From Synechococcales cyanobacterium CNB (lineage in GTDB: Bacteria > Planctomycetota > Phycisphaerae > Phycisphaerales > UBA1924), in contig SZOZ01000009.1 in assembly GCA_030263455.1 (NCBI GenBank), positions 1 through 64,000 on the forward strand: DNA of 64,000 nucleotides, given 5' to 3'. The translations under genes and the position numbers were made by a program. Below, one piece after another: positions 29,255 to 37,863 of this stretch. Numbering within the stretch: the stretch's first letter is position 1; each line of letters opens with the position of its first letter. Below the pieces are notes generated by a model. The model was given only the letters and a program-made list of their open reading frames with translations. It did no database searches and had not been told where the DNA came from.

Positions 29255-31704
29255 CAGTGGCCGTCCTCGGGTCGGATGCGGTGGACGGTGCCGGGAAGGG
29301 GGGGGGGTTCGGGGGCGTCGGTTGCCGGGTCGATGAGTCGCATGGGGGAGGGCTTGAGGGAGGGGAGGTCGGGGGCGAGGCCGGTGCGCTCGAGGGGGCC
29401 GCGGGTAAGGAGGCGCGCGTCGTAGAAGTCGGTGTCGGTGAGGATGCGCGGGGTGATGAAGACGTAGAGGAGAGTGCTGCTCTTGACCTTGTTGGTGTCG
29501 CGGAACAGGAGGCCGAGGAGGGGGACGTCGCCGATGAGGGGGACCTTGGCGACCGTGTTCCGCGCGTCCTCAACGGTGATCCCGCCCACCACGATCGTTG
29601 TATCCGAGGGAATGGTGACGGCGTCGGAACGGATGGTGCGGCTGATTCGCGGGGGAGGCACGCCGCCCTGCCCGCTGCCCGCGAAGTTGGAGAGGTCGAT
29701 GAAGTAGTTGAGGCGCATGTATCCGGCCTCGGAGATACTGGGGGTGACGCGCAGGGTCGTGCCGGCGGATTCGTACCCCGAGAACGAGACCTGATCGGTT
29801 TGGGTGCCGATCGTGGTTGTCGTGGTCGGTTGCTCTTCGAGACTGACGATCTCGGCCTCTTCGTTGTCGTTCACGAGGAGCTGGGGCGACGAGATGATGC
29901 GGGCGTCGGTGTCGCGCTGGACGGCGCTGATGATGAAGGGGACATACTCGCTCTTGATGAGGGCGGCGGTGAAACCGGCGAGGTTGGCCGCGGGGGTCTT
30001 GGGGTCGGTGAACTCCGCGCCGTTGCCGAGGTCGTTGAGGCCGAAGTTGGTGCCGGCGCGGAACTGCCCGGCCTTGAGCTGGCTCTCGACGGCGAGGCGG
30101 AAGTCGGTGGCGTCGCTGACGGCGAGGATGCGCGCCTCGATGTAGACCTGCGGCCTGCGCTGGTCGAGTTTGTCGATGAGGTCGGCGAACTGCTTCTGGA
30201 GCCGCTGCTGGGCCTTGACGAGGACGGTGTTCGTCGGCTCGAAGGCGACGACGAAGGCGGTCTCTGCGGTCGCGGTGAAGCCGGCGTCCTCCTGGCCGGG
30301 CGCGGTGATGAAGACGGAGGTGGGCTGCGCGCCGCCGGCAGCGGCACGCCCGACACCCGGCAGGAGCGGCGAAGTGCCCGTGGCGGTGGAGCCTTCGATG
30401 AGGCCCATCATGAGATCGGCGAGGGCGGTGGCATCGACGTTGCGGACCTTGTACTCGCGGATGACGATGCGTTCGTCCTCGGTGCCGAAGGTCTCGATGA
30501 GGCGTGCGAGTTGTTCCTGCTGGACCTCGGTGCCGTAGTAGACGATCAGGCCTCGGCGTTCATCGACGACCATGACGGACCCGCCGCCGCCCGGCTCGGC
30601 CTGCCCGAGGATTCCGGCGGCCTGCTGCTGGCGCTGCTGCTGGGCGGTGAAGACGGCGAAGGGCGACTGCTGCTGGGCGGTCGCCTGCGTGTCGAGCGTG
30701 ACGACCTGTCCCATGCCGCGGCGGCTGGCGAGGTCGGCGATGGCGCGGGCGGAGGAGCCCGCGAAGAACTGCTTCGGGGTGAGTTCCGTGGGCCGGTCGA
30801 TCATCTCGATGACGCCACGGACGCGGTCGGCCTCCGCGGGATAACCGCGGAAATAGAGGGCGTTGGACTGCGGATCGACGGTGAGGCGATCGGCGAGGTT
30901 GTCGAGTCCGCCCGCGAGGCCGGCGGCGGCGGCGGCGGGGTCCTGCTGCTGGGTGCGCTGGCGTGCGGCCTGGCTCTGGCCGACGAGTTCGATGGCGCGC
31001 TCGCGTGCGGCGGAAGCGGAGACGAAGCGCAGGTCGATGCGCGACTGCACCATGCCGTTGTAGTGCCGGAGGAGGCGCGAGACCATCTCTTCGACGTGGC
31101 GGACCCGGCGCGGGGAGTCGGTGACGACGAGCAGGCCGAGGTCGTCGAGATAGGCGATCTGCGACCCGCTCTGCCTGGGCTGGCCGGGTACGGCACCGGG
31201 TTCGAGCGCGGTACGGAGCGCGGAGGGTCGGACGTTGGGTGTGGGGATGATGCGGGTGGTGGCGAAGTCCTCGGCGAAGGACTGGGGCACTTCGTTGGCG
31301 GGCTGGATGCGGTAGAAGCCCGCGGCGTCACGGACGATGGAGTAGTCGTGCTGGTCGAGGAGCGCTTCGAGAAGCGTGAGGAGTTGGGATCGCTTGACGG
31401 TCTGCGAAGCGTTGAAGGTGACCTGGCCCGTGAGCGTGCCCTTGACCGAAACGTTGATGCCGAGCGTCTCGGTCACGTAGTCAACGAGTGCCATGAGTTC
31501 CACGGCCTCGGAGAAGGCAGGGATGGTGATGTCGTCGTCGGGCTGACCGAGCGGGCCGGCGTCGGCGGGTTGAGCGTCCTGCAACGCGAGCGCGGCACAC
31601 GGCGTGGAGAGCATGGCTGCCGCGATCGCGACCGCGAGAGACCTCCCCCACTTCCCCCACAGCGGGCGGGAACGAGGCGAACAGACGGGGCGTTGGGCTG
31701 TCAC
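29254..31704 (-). CDS. gspD: Type II secretion secretin GspD
   Basis: An 816-residue outer-membrane secretin. After a signal peptide (SLAVAIAAAMLSTPCAALAL) come N-domains with NVSVKGTLTGQVTFN and repeated KH-like folds: residues ALVDYVTETLGI, VRHVEEMVSRLLRHY, EQLARLIETFGT and FADLIDKLDQRRPQVYIEARI. The C-terminal secretin core holds ESAGTTLRVTPSISEAGYMRL, VTIPSDTTIVVGGITVED and VPLLGDVPLLGLLFR-type beta-barrel strands. A long Gln-rich insertion (QQRQQQAAGILGQ) sits mid-protein. The GTG at 31704 is preferred because AAGGAGG lies seven bases upstream; the GTG at 31722 contains that site. A C10 run on the coding strand lies near the end. Confidence 0.94.
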   Translation of the reverse strand: MTAQRPVCSPRSRPLWGKWGRSLAVAIAAAMLSTPCAALALQDAQPADAGPLGQPDDDITIPAFSEAVELMALVDYVTETLGINVSVKGTLTGQVTFNASQTVKRSQLLTLLEALLDQHDYSIVRDAAGFYRIQPANEVPQSFAEDFATTRIIPTPNVRPSALRTALEPGAVPGQPRQSGSQIAYLDDLGLLVVTDSPRRVRHVEEMVSRLLRHYNGMVQSRIDLRFVSASAARERAIELVGQSQAARQRTQQQDPAAAAAGLAGGLDNLADRLTVDPQSNALYFRGYPAEADRVRGVIEMIDRPTELTPKQFFAGSSARAIADLASRRGMGQVVTLDTQATAQQQSPFAVFTAQQQRQQQAAGILGQAEPGGGGSVMVVDERRGLIVYYGTEVQQEQLARLIETFGTEDERIVIREYKVRNVDATALADLMMGLIEGSTATGTSPLLPGVGRAAAGGAQPTSVFITAPGQEDAGFTATAETAFVVAFEPTNTVLVKAQQRLQKQFADLIDKLDQRRPQVYIEARILAVSDATDFRLAVESQLKAGQFRAGTNFGLNDLGNGAEFTDPKTPAANLAGFTAALIKSEYVPFIISAVQRDTDARIISSPQLLVNDNEEAEIVSLEEQPTTTTTIGTQTDQVSFSGYESAGTTLRVTPSISEAGYMRLNYFIDLSNFAGSGQGGVPPPRISRTIRSDAVTIPSDTTIVVGGITVEDARNTVAKVPLIGDVPLLGLLFRDTNKVKSSTLLYVFITPRILTDTDFYDARLLTRGPLERTGLAPDLPSLKPSPMRLIDPATDAPEPPPLPGTVHRIRPEDGH

Positions 31705-31779
31705 GGGCGTCCCTCCTTGCACGGGGCCGCTAGGTTATACCAACTTGGTCGGGAACGGCTGAAGGCCCGGGAAACCGCG

Positions 31780-32742
31780 ATGCGGATCGTCAGTCTGGTG
31801 CCATCGGCGACGGAGACGCTGTGCCTCGTCGGCGGGCGCGGGATGCTGGTCGGGCGGTCGCACGAGTGCGATTTCCCGTCCGGTCTGGAGGGCGTCCCGA
31901 CACTGACGGCGGCCCGGACGGGGCGTGGCGACGTCGCGGCCATCGACGCGGAGGTACGACAGCAGTTGGCCGAGGGCCGACCGCTGTACACGATCAACGA
32001 GGCGGAGATCGAGCGATTGCAGCCGGACCTCATCCTGACGCAGGATGTGTGCTCGGTCTGCTCGATTGACCTTGCGACGGTGCGCCGGCTGGCGGAGCGG
32101 ATGACACCGCGGCCTCGGGTGATGAGCCTGAACCCGAAGACAGTCGAGGGCGTGCTGGATGACGTGATGGCAGTGGGCGAGGCGGCGGGACTGGCGCGCG
32201 AGGCGCACGCGGCAGCGCTGCGGCTGCGGGAGCGGCTGTTTCGGGCGCAGGAGTTCGTGCCGCCGTATGTGGATGGGCCGGTGGTCGGGTTCCTGGAGTG
32301 GACGGACCCGCTCTTCATCGCGGGCCACTGGACGGTGCAGTTGATCGAGCGTGCGGGCGGGCGGCACCCGCTGAACCCGACGGTGGCACGCGAGGACGCC
32401 GGCGCGGCGGAGGGGCCCCAGCAGGCGGAGCGCACGGCGGGACGGTCCATCGCCGTGCCCGCGGAGGTGTTCGCGGGTGTGCGACCGGAGTGGCTGGTGG
32501 TGTGCCCGTGCGGGCTCGGGCTGGAGCGGGCGTGGGAGGAGATGGCGCGGCTGGCGAGAGAGGAGTGGTTTCGATCGCTGCCGGCGGTGCGCGCGGGGCG
32601 CGTTTCGGTGGTGGACGGGAACCAGATGTTCAACCGTCCCGGGCCGCGGCTGGTGGATGCGTTCGAGTGGCTGGTGGGGTGGCTGCAGGGGCGTGGGGAG
32701 TTGATGCCGCGCGGGTTTCCGTGGCGGGCGTGGGAGGGGTGA
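31780..32742 (+). CDS. BtuF-like cobalamin/periplasmic-binding-fold protein without signal peptide
   Basis: A 320-residue protein of the class III substrate-binding fold (BtuF/FepB type). The opening MRIVSLVPSATETLCLVGGRGMLVGRSHECDFPSG, split here as RIVSLVPSATETL and GRSHECDFPSG, is the hallmark of a BtuF-like subgroup. LQPDLILTQDVCSVCSID and AGHWTVQLIERAGGRHPL follow, with RPEWLVVCPCGLGLERAW and FNRPGPRLVDAFEWL near the end. There is no signal peptide, so it appears cytoplasmic and is probably not a transporter component; no permease or ATPase is near. Several cysteines (C-S-V-C, C-P-C-G) could bind metal or corrinoid. It overlaps no neighbour and is divergent from gspD. Confidence 0.78.
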   Translation: MRIVSLVPSATETLCLVGGRGMLVGRSHECDFPSGLEGVPTLTAARTGRGDVAAIDAEVRQQLAEGRPLYTINEAEIERLQPDLILTQDVCSVCSIDLATVRRLAERMTPRPRVMSLNPKTVEGVLDDVMAVGEAAGLAREAHAAALRLRERLFRAQEFVPPYVDGPVVGFLEWTDPLFIAGHWTVQLIERAGGRHPLNPTVAREDAGAAEGPQQAERTAGRSIAVPAEVFAGVRPEWLVVCPCGLGLERAWEEMARLAREEWFRSLPAVRAGRVSVVDGNQMFNRPGPRLVDAFEWLVGWLQGRGELMPRGFPWRAWEG

Positions 32743-32774
32743 GCTGGGGCGCGAGCGTCCCGTACCATGCGGGC

Positions 32775-33677
32775 ATGCTGCAGCAGTTTGACCCTCGGAA
32801 CCGCGACATCCTGGTGAACATCAACGGTCGGCTCGTGCATCGGGACGAGGCGGGAGTATCACCGTTCGACTCGGCGGTGCAGGGGGGGGACGCGGTGTGG
32901 GAAGGGCTGCGCGTGTACGACGGGCGCATCTTCCGGCTGACGGAGCACCTGGACCGGCTGCGGGGGAGCGCGCTCGCGCTGGCGTTCGAGACCATCCCGA
33001 GCCACGCGGAGATCACGGAGCAGGTGCGGCGGACGCTGGAGGCGAACGGGATGCGCGACGGCGTGCACATCCGATTGACGCTGACGCGGGGCGTGAAGGT
33101 GACGAGCGGGATGGACCCTCGCCTGAACCGGAGCGGGCCGACGCTGATCGTGCTGGCGGAGCACAAGCCGCCTGTGTACGGATCGGGCGGTATCGCGCTG
33201 GCGACGAGCGGCGTGCGACGGTTCCCGCCGGACTGCCTGGACCCGAAGATCCACCACTGCAACCTGATCCAGTCGATCCTGGCGAAGATCGAGGCGACAA
33301 ACGCCGGCGCGGACGATGCGCTGATGCTGGACGTGCGCGGGTTCGTGGCGGAAACGAACGCGACGCACGTCCTCATCGTGACGCGGGGGAAGGTGGAGAC
33401 GAGCCGCACGGTGGCGTGCCCGGAAGGGATCACGCGGGCGGCGGTGTTGGGCTTGTGCCTCGCGCACGGGATCGCGCACGAGGAGCGCGACGTGTCGCTC
33501 GCGGAGGTGTACCGGGCGGACGAGGCTTTCTGCACGGGGACGATGGGCGAGATCGTGCCGGTGGTGAAGGTAGACGGACGGACGATCGGCGCGGGAGAAG
33601 CGGGGCCTGTCACGCGGCGGATTCAGGGCCTGTTCCGCGAGTTGACGGCGAGCGAGGGGGAGCGGGTGGTGGGGTGA
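32775..33677 (+). CDS. Class IV aminotransferase (branched-chain/D-amino acid type)
   Basis: A 300-residue PLP enzyme of fold type IV. ILVNINGRLVHRDEAGVSPFDSAV and QGGDAVWEGLRVYDGRIFRL form the N-terminal domain. The Schiff-base lysine should be the one in DPKIHHCNLIQSILAK (about residue 158), and GFVAETNATHVLIV carries the conserved Glu. EEVYRADEAFCTGTMGEIVPV-like sequence (EVYRADEAFCTGTMGEIVPV) closes the cofactor site. Such proteins are IlvE, D-amino-acid transaminase or aminodeoxychorismate lyase; TGTMGEI with IVPV favours an IlvE-like branched-chain transaminase, but the substrate is not certain. It starts 32 bases after the preceding gene. Confidence 0.85.
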   Translation: MLQQFDPRNRDILVNINGRLVHRDEAGVSPFDSAVQGGDAVWEGLRVYDGRIFRLTEHLDRLRGSALALAFETIPSHAEITEQVRRTLEANGMRDGVHIRLTLTRGVKVTSGMDPRLNRSGPTLIVLAEHKPPVYGSGGIALATSGVRRFPPDCLDPKIHHCNLIQSILAKIEATNAGADDALMLDVRGFVAETNATHVLIVTRGKVETSRTVACPEGITRAAVLGLCLAHGIAHEERDVSLAEVYRADEAFCTGTMGEIVPVVKVDGRTIGAGEAGPVTRRIQGLFRELTASEGERVVG

Positions 33678-33762
33678 AACACGCGTGAACTTGCGGGGAG
33701 GGCAATCCCAAGAGAGACTGTGAGGCGCGTGGCCCGATGCACGCCTTCCGGGAGGTTGACGC

Positions 33763-34221
33763 ATGGTAAGGGCAATAGCGGGTGTGATCGTGGCCTACCT
33801 GGTCATGGCGATGGTGACGGTCGTCGCGTTCTTCGGGCTGTACGCGGTGGTTGGGGTGGACGGCGCGTTCCGCGAGGGAACGTACGAGCCGTCCCCGGTG
33901 TGGATCGCGTGCAGCGTCGTGATCGGGGTGGCGGCCGCGTTGCTGGGCGGGGCGTTATGCGCCCTGATCGGGCGGTCGAAGCGGGCGGCGCAGGTTCTGG
34001 CGGCGCTGCTGCTGGTCTTCGGGCTTGCCTACGCGGCGGGGAGCCTGAAGGGGCCTCAGGAGGTCGTGGTTCGCCCGGCGGACGTGCCCGCGATGGAAGC
34101 GATGCAGAACGCGCGCACGCCGGCGTGGATGGGTGTGCTCAACGCGCTCATCGGCGCGACGGGCGTGATGGTCGGGGCGACGATGGTTCTGAAGAAGCGC
34201 GACAGCGGCGCGAAGTCCTGA
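33763..34221 (+). CDS. Small four-helix membrane protein of unknown function
   Basis: A 152-residue membrane protein with about four hydrophobic segments: AGVIVAYLVMAMVTVVAFFG, VWIACSVVIGVAAALLGGAL, AAQVLAALLLVFGLAYAAG and MGVLNALIGATGVMVGATMV. A short outer loop lies between helices 1 and 2 and a charged linker (PADVPAMEAMQNARTPAW) precedes the last helix. No family is recognised with confidence. It stands alone between the aminotransferase and the convergent DinB gene. Confidence 0.65.
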   Translation: MVRAIAGVIVAYLVMAMVTVVAFFGLYAVVGVDGAFREGTYEPSPVWIACSVVIGVAAALLGGALCALIGRSKRAAQVLAALLLVFGLAYAAGSLKGPQEVVVRPADVPAMEAMQNARTPAWMGVLNALIGATGVMVGATMVLKKRDSGAKS

Positions 34222-34240
34222 GCGTCCGCGCCGATCGTTC

Positions 34241-34873
34241 TTACGACTTCCCGTGGCAGCCGCAGGAGGGGCCGCAAGGGGTTCGGGTCTGTTGTTCGGG
34301 CGGGCACTCGGCGCGGGGGCCGAGGAAGCGGTCGATCTTGGCCTGCAGGTAGACGTTGTGGTGTTCGAGGTGCCAGGTGGTGCCGACGACGACGTCGCGG
34401 AGGGTGATGCGGCCGCGCTCGGGGTGCATGGCGGGGCGGGACCACTGCTCGGGGGAGAGGGACATGAGCAGTTCGGTGGTCCATCGGCGGAGGGTGTGGA
34501 TGGCGGCGATGAAGCCGGCGACGGGCTGGCGAAGATCGGGGGTGTAGAGCGGGCTGTCTGCGAAGGCCATCTCGTCCCACACGGCGATGACGGGGTTGTC
34601 CTCGGCGAGCAGGCGGCGGATGCGGAAGGTCATGACGAGTTCAGCGTCGGCGAGGTGGCCCAGGAGAACGCGGACGGGCCAGCGGCCGACGCCGGAGTCG
34701 GGAAGGAAGGCGGTGTCGAGCTGCCCGTCGTCGAGGTCGAAGAGGCGTGGGTCGAAGTTCTCGACGCCGCGGCGGTAGCGGAGGATGAGCGATGGGGTGT
34801 CGAGGGTGTCGATCTCGCGTCCGATCTCGGGGTGACCGGCGACCGCGCCGACGGGAGTGGATGAGGTGGTCAT
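34241..34873 (-). CDS. DinB-superfamily protein with Cys-rich tail
   Basis: A 210-residue DinB-family protein, the third in the window. The metal histidines are in VRVLLGHLADAELVM and TTWHLEHHNVYLQAKI. It differs from the other two by a C-terminal tail with three cysteines close together (CGPSCGCHGKS), which could bind metal or act in thiol chemistry. Related DinB proteins of about 200 residues include putative damage-inducible proteins without an assigned reaction. It is convergent with the membrane protein at 33763 and divergent from the thioesterase. Confidence 0.82.
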   Translation of the reverse strand: MTTSSTPVGAVAGHPEIGREIDTLDTPSLILRYRRGVENFDPRLFDLDDGQLDTAFLPDSGVGRWPVRVLLGHLADAELVMTFRIRRLLAEDNPVIAVWDEMAFADSPLYTPDLRQPVAGFIAAIHTLRRWTTELLMSLSPEQWSRPAMHPERGRITLRDVVVGTTWHLEHHNVYLQAKIDRFLGPRAECPPEQQTRTPCGPSCGCHGKS

Positions 34874-34935
34874 GGGGGATTGTTCGCAGGCGGAGAGGTG
34901 CGGGCGACGAGGCGAAGGGTGGATAGGCTGAGGAC

Positions 34936-35322
34936 ATGAGCGAACGGCGCCTTGCCCTGCGGGTTGTGACGATGCCGCGGGAGACGAACCAGTACGGGAC
35001 GATCTTCGGCGGGGTGATCCTGAGCTACATCGACCAGGCGGGGTTCGTCGAGGCTCGGCGGCACGGGCAGCACCGGTGGGTCACGGCGTCAATGGACCGG
35101 GTGGATTTCACGGCCCCGGTGCACCTGGGGGACATCGTGTCGTTCCACACCTCGACGGAGCGGCTGGGGACGAAGAGCGTGACGGTGCGGGTGGAGGTGG
35201 AGGCGGAGCGGTACACAACGGGGGAGACGGTGCCGGTGACGAGCGCGACGGTGACGCTGGTGTCGGTGGACGCGGCGGGAAGGCCGATCCCGTTCCGGGA
35301 CAAGCCGACGACCGGGGCGTGA
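34936..35322 (+). CDS. Hotdog-fold acyl-CoA thioesterase
   Basis: A 128-residue single hotdog domain of the YciA/acyl-CoA thioesterase family. ETNQYGTIFGGVILSYIDQA contains the conserved N-x-x-G-T-x-F-G-G and the catalytic-type Asp. WVTASMDRVDFTAPVHLGDI and VTVRVEVEAERYTTGE supply the central helix edge and strand pair. It would hydrolyse acyl-CoA to fatty acid and CoA in the cytoplasm. GAGGAC precedes the ATG. It begins a set of three closely spaced plus-strand genes with the STAS and purN genes. Confidence 0.9.
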   Translation: MSERRLALRVVTMPRETNQYGTIFGGVILSYIDQAGFVEARRHGQHRWVTASMDRVDFTAPVHLGDIVSFHTSTERLGTKSVTVRVEVEAERYTTGETVPVTSATVTLVSVDAAGRPIPFRDKPTTGA

Positions 35323-35343
35323 GAGATCGGGTAGACTGGGGTA

Positions 35344-35694
35344 ATGTCGGGGGCGATGTTCGTGGAGATCGGGCGGACAGGGCCTGCGCTGGTCGGGCGG
35401 GTAGTGTCGTCGAAGGTGACGGAGCGCGAGGCGCCGATCATCGAGGCGGAACTGAGCGGGTCAGCGGAGGGCAGCGCGTGGCGGATGGTGGTGGACCTGA
35501 CGGAGGTCGGGATGCTGGCGTCGGCGGGGCTGGGAATGCTGGTGACGCTGCACCGCAAGTGCCGCGACAACAGCGGGAAGATGGCGATCTGCGGGGTGAG
35601 CGAGGACATCCTGGGCGCGCTGAAACTGAGCCGCCTGGACCGGATGCTGGTCATCAAGACGGACCTCGAGGCGGCGGTGAAGGCGGTGGCGTGA
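35344..35694 (+). CDS. STAS-domain (anti-sigma factor antagonist-like) protein
   Basis: A 116-residue single STAS domain. WRMVVDLTEVGMLASAGLGMLVTLHRKC aligns with the signature strand-loop-helix of SpoIIAA/RsbV. In that family the loop reads D-S-S-G and the serine is phosphorylated; here it reads A-S-A-G, so the candidate serine is present but the neighbouring Asp is lost. No anti-sigma kinase is in the window. Its TGA overlaps the purN GTG (GTGA), so the two genes are coupled. Confidence 0.85.
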   Translation: MSGAMFVEIGRTGPALVGRVVSSKVTEREAPIIEAELSGSAEGSAWRMVVDLTEVGMLASAGLGMLVTLHRKCRDNSGKMAICGVSEDILGALKLSRLDRMLVIKTDLEAAVKAVA

Positions 35695-36263
35695 GCGGCG
35701 CGGCGGCCCGGCTGTGCGTGATGATCAGCGGGGGGGGGCGGACGCTCCTCAACATCGCCGACGCGATCGACACGGGTCGGCTGCGGGCAACGATCGCGCT
35801 GGTGATCGCGTCGCGCGAGTGCCGCGGCGCGGAACGGGCGAGAGCGCGCGGGTTCGAGACGGTCGTCGTGCCCGGTGAGATCGGGCGCGATGCGCTGGCG
35901 GCGCTGCTCGATGAGCGGGCGATCGACTGGGTCGTACTGGCGGGGTATCTGCGGTACGTGCACGTGGCGGAGCCGTACCGTGGGCGGATCGTGAACATAC
36001 ACCCTGCGCTGCTGCCCGCGTTCGGGGGCAAGGGGATGTACGGCGAGCGCGTGCATGCCGCGGTGCTGGCGTCCGGAGCGACGGAGACGGGCTGCACGGT
36101 TCACCACGTGGACGAGGAGTACGACCACGGGCCGATCGTCCTTCAGGCTCGGTGCCCGGTGCTGCCGGGCGACACCGTGAAGGCGCTGGCGGAGCGGGTG
36201 TTCGAGCTGGAGTGTCGGGTGTATCCCGAGGCGTTGCGGCGTCTGATCGAGGGGAAGACCTGA
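35691..36263 (+). CDS. purN: Phosphoribosylglycinamide formyltransferase
   Basis: A 190-residue PurN-type enzyme that adds the formyl group from N10-formyl-tetrahydrofolate to GAR in purine synthesis. MISGGGRTLLNIADAI is the phosphate loop, WVVLAGYLRYV precedes the catalytic block NIHPALLPAF (Asn and His), and VDEEYDHGPIVLQ holds the catalytic Asp. The start is the GTG that overlaps the STAS stop. A run of nine Gs falls within the phosphate loop codons. It is slightly shorter than E. coli PurN. Confidence 0.92.
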   Translation: MSGAAARLCVMISGGGRTLLNIADAIDTGRLRATIALVIASRECRGAERARARGFETVVVPGEIGRDALAALLDERAIDWVVLAGYLRYVHVAEPYRGRIVNIHPALLPAFGGKGMYGERVHAAVLASGATETGCTVHHVDEEYDHGPIVLQARCPVLPGDTVKALAERVFELECRVYPEALRRLIEGKT

Positions 36264-36317
36264 CGACGCATCCGACTCCGCAACCGGCCGATAGGATTGG
36301 GCGGAAGGCAGTGAGCG

Positions 36318-37793
36318 ATGCGAGCGTTTCGCGGGATGGCGGGCGTTGTGGTCGTGGCGGCTGCGCTGTCGGCGGCGTGTCCGAGCGCTGTGCTCGGTCA
36401 GGACGCGGGCGGGTCGCTGGAGGAGCGGGCGATCCGTGCGTTCGCGGCGGGGGACTACGAGGCGGCGGAGGCCGCGCTGCACCTGCAGCTGGAGGAGGAG
36501 CCGGGCAACTTCGTGGCGATGTACAACCTGGCGTGCGTGCGGGCGATGCGCGGGGACACGGCCGAGGCTGGGGAGATGCTCATTCGCGCGGTGGAGCACG
36601 GGTTCACGGACATTCGGCAGCTGACGCACGACCCGCACCTCGCGCCGCTGCGGGGCGACCCTCGATACCTGGCGATCGTGCAGCGGTGGGACGAGATCCT
36701 GGAACGGCGGGCGGCGACAGACCTCGAAAGGGCGCGGGAGCGATTCGGGGCGGGGTACCTGTACGAGCGTGACGGGCGTCTGCGGCTGCTGTTCGCGTCC
36801 GGGTTCACGGCAGAAACGACGGCGCAGTGCCGGGCGGAGGTGGAGCGCATCTACGAGTGGGCGATGGCGGAGGTGTTCGGCGAGACACACACGGAACTGG
36901 CCGGTTCGAAGGACGCGTGGGTGCTGGTCGCGCTGCCGACCCGGCGGGACTTCGAGCGGTGGGCGGTGGAGACGTATGGGCCTGCGGCGCGGGGCTACAC
37001 GCAGGGGATCGGCGGGCACTACAACCACGACACGAAGCAGCTGGTGACAGGCGACCTCGGGGCGAGCCTGCGGCACGAGTTCATGCACGTGCTGCACTGG
37101 CGCAGCACGACGCGGCTGGGGCAGATTCATCCGGTGTGGGTGCAGGAGGGGTTGTGCTCGCTGGTCGAGGACTACGACCCCGGACCCGACGGACGCCCGG
37201 TGCCGGTGCCGTCGTGGCGGACGAACCAGGCGCGGTTTCTGGCCGAGGCGGGGAAGCTGCTGAAGGTGCGCGACCTGGTGTCGGTGCCTCGGGAGCACTT
37301 CACCGGAACGAGGCCGCTGGCATTCTATGGTCAGGCGAGGACGCTGTTTCTGTTCCTGCACTCGCGAGGCAGATTGTCGGGGTGGTACAAGCACTTCACG
37401 GAGCACTTCCGGGACGATCCGACGGGTCTGGCGTCGCTGGAGGCCGCGCTGGAGATGTCGGCGGAGGAGATCGACAGCGAGTATCGACGCTGGCTGCTGT
37501 CGCTGCCGAAGGCGCCCGAGGAGGTGCGGGTGGGGTCGGCGTCGCTGGGCGTGCAGATCGACGCGACGGGGACGGGAGAGGGGCTGACGATCAGCGCGTT
37601 CGTGCCTCGGAGCGCGGCGGGTGGGCTGCGTGTCGGCGACGTGATCACGCACGTGGACGGGCGCGCGGTGCGGGACTACTACGAGCTGGTGCGTGTGCTG
37701 GCGCAGCGTTCGCCGGGGGAGACTGTGGAGGTAGGGTATCGGCGCGGCCGGCTGCACGGGACGGCGGAGGTAACGCTCAAGAAGGCGGAGTGA
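36318..37793 (+). CDS. Exported TPR - zinc peptidase - PDZ protein
   Basis: A 491-residue protein with signal peptide (MAGVVVVAAALSAACPSAVLG). Residues 35-125 form TPR-like repeats (FAAGDYEAAEAALHLQLEE). Residues about 150-390 form a gluzincin-like domain with HEFMH at 253-257 and a downstream Glu in WVQEGL (277), the arrangement of the peptidase-MA family. Residues 400-490 form a PDZ domain (GLTISAFVPRSAAGGLRVGD, then VDGRAVRDYYELV). This combination should bind a protein and cleave it in the periplasm, possibly in quality control. Substrate unknown. It is convergent with the UspA gene. Confidence 0.82.
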   Translation: MRAFRGMAGVVVVAAALSAACPSAVLGQDAGGSLEERAIRAFAAGDYEAAEAALHLQLEEEPGNFVAMYNLACVRAMRGDTAEAGEMLIRAVEHGFTDIRQLTHDPHLAPLRGDPRYLAIVQRWDEILERRAATDLERARERFGAGYLYERDGRLRLLFASGFTAETTAQCRAEVERIYEWAMAEVFGETHTELAGSKDAWVLVALPTRRDFERWAVETYGPAARGYTQGIGGHYNHDTKQLVTGDLGASLRHEFMHVLHWRSTTRLGQIHPVWVQEGLCSLVEDYDPGPDGRPVPVPSWRTNQARFLAEAGKLLKVRDLVSVPREHFTGTRPLAFYGQARTLFLFLHSRGRLSGWYKHFTEHFRDDPTGLASLEAALEMSAEEIDSEYRRWLLSLPKAPEEVRVGSASLGVQIDATGTGEGLTISAFVPRSAAGGLRVGDVITHVDGRAVRDYYELVRVLAQRSPGETVEVGYRRGRLHGTAEVTLKKAE

Positions 37794-37805
37794 TCCGACT
37801 CGGCA

Positions 37806-37835
37806 CCACCATCGGTCCAGAACAACCGATGGTGG
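37806..37835. terminator. Bidirectional terminator-like inverted repeat
   Basis: CCACCATCGGT and ACCGATGGTGG form a perfect 11-pair stem round an eight-base loop, in the 70-base gap between two convergent genes. There is no T tract, but the position suits a shared transcription end. Confidence 0.6.
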
Positions 37836-37863
37836 CGGCGCACTCGATGAACGTCCGGACGGG

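Noticed and set aside
31720-31722. GTG at 31722 as the gspD start
   Set aside because: It would place the strong AAGGAGG site inside the gene; the GTG at 31704 fits the site better.
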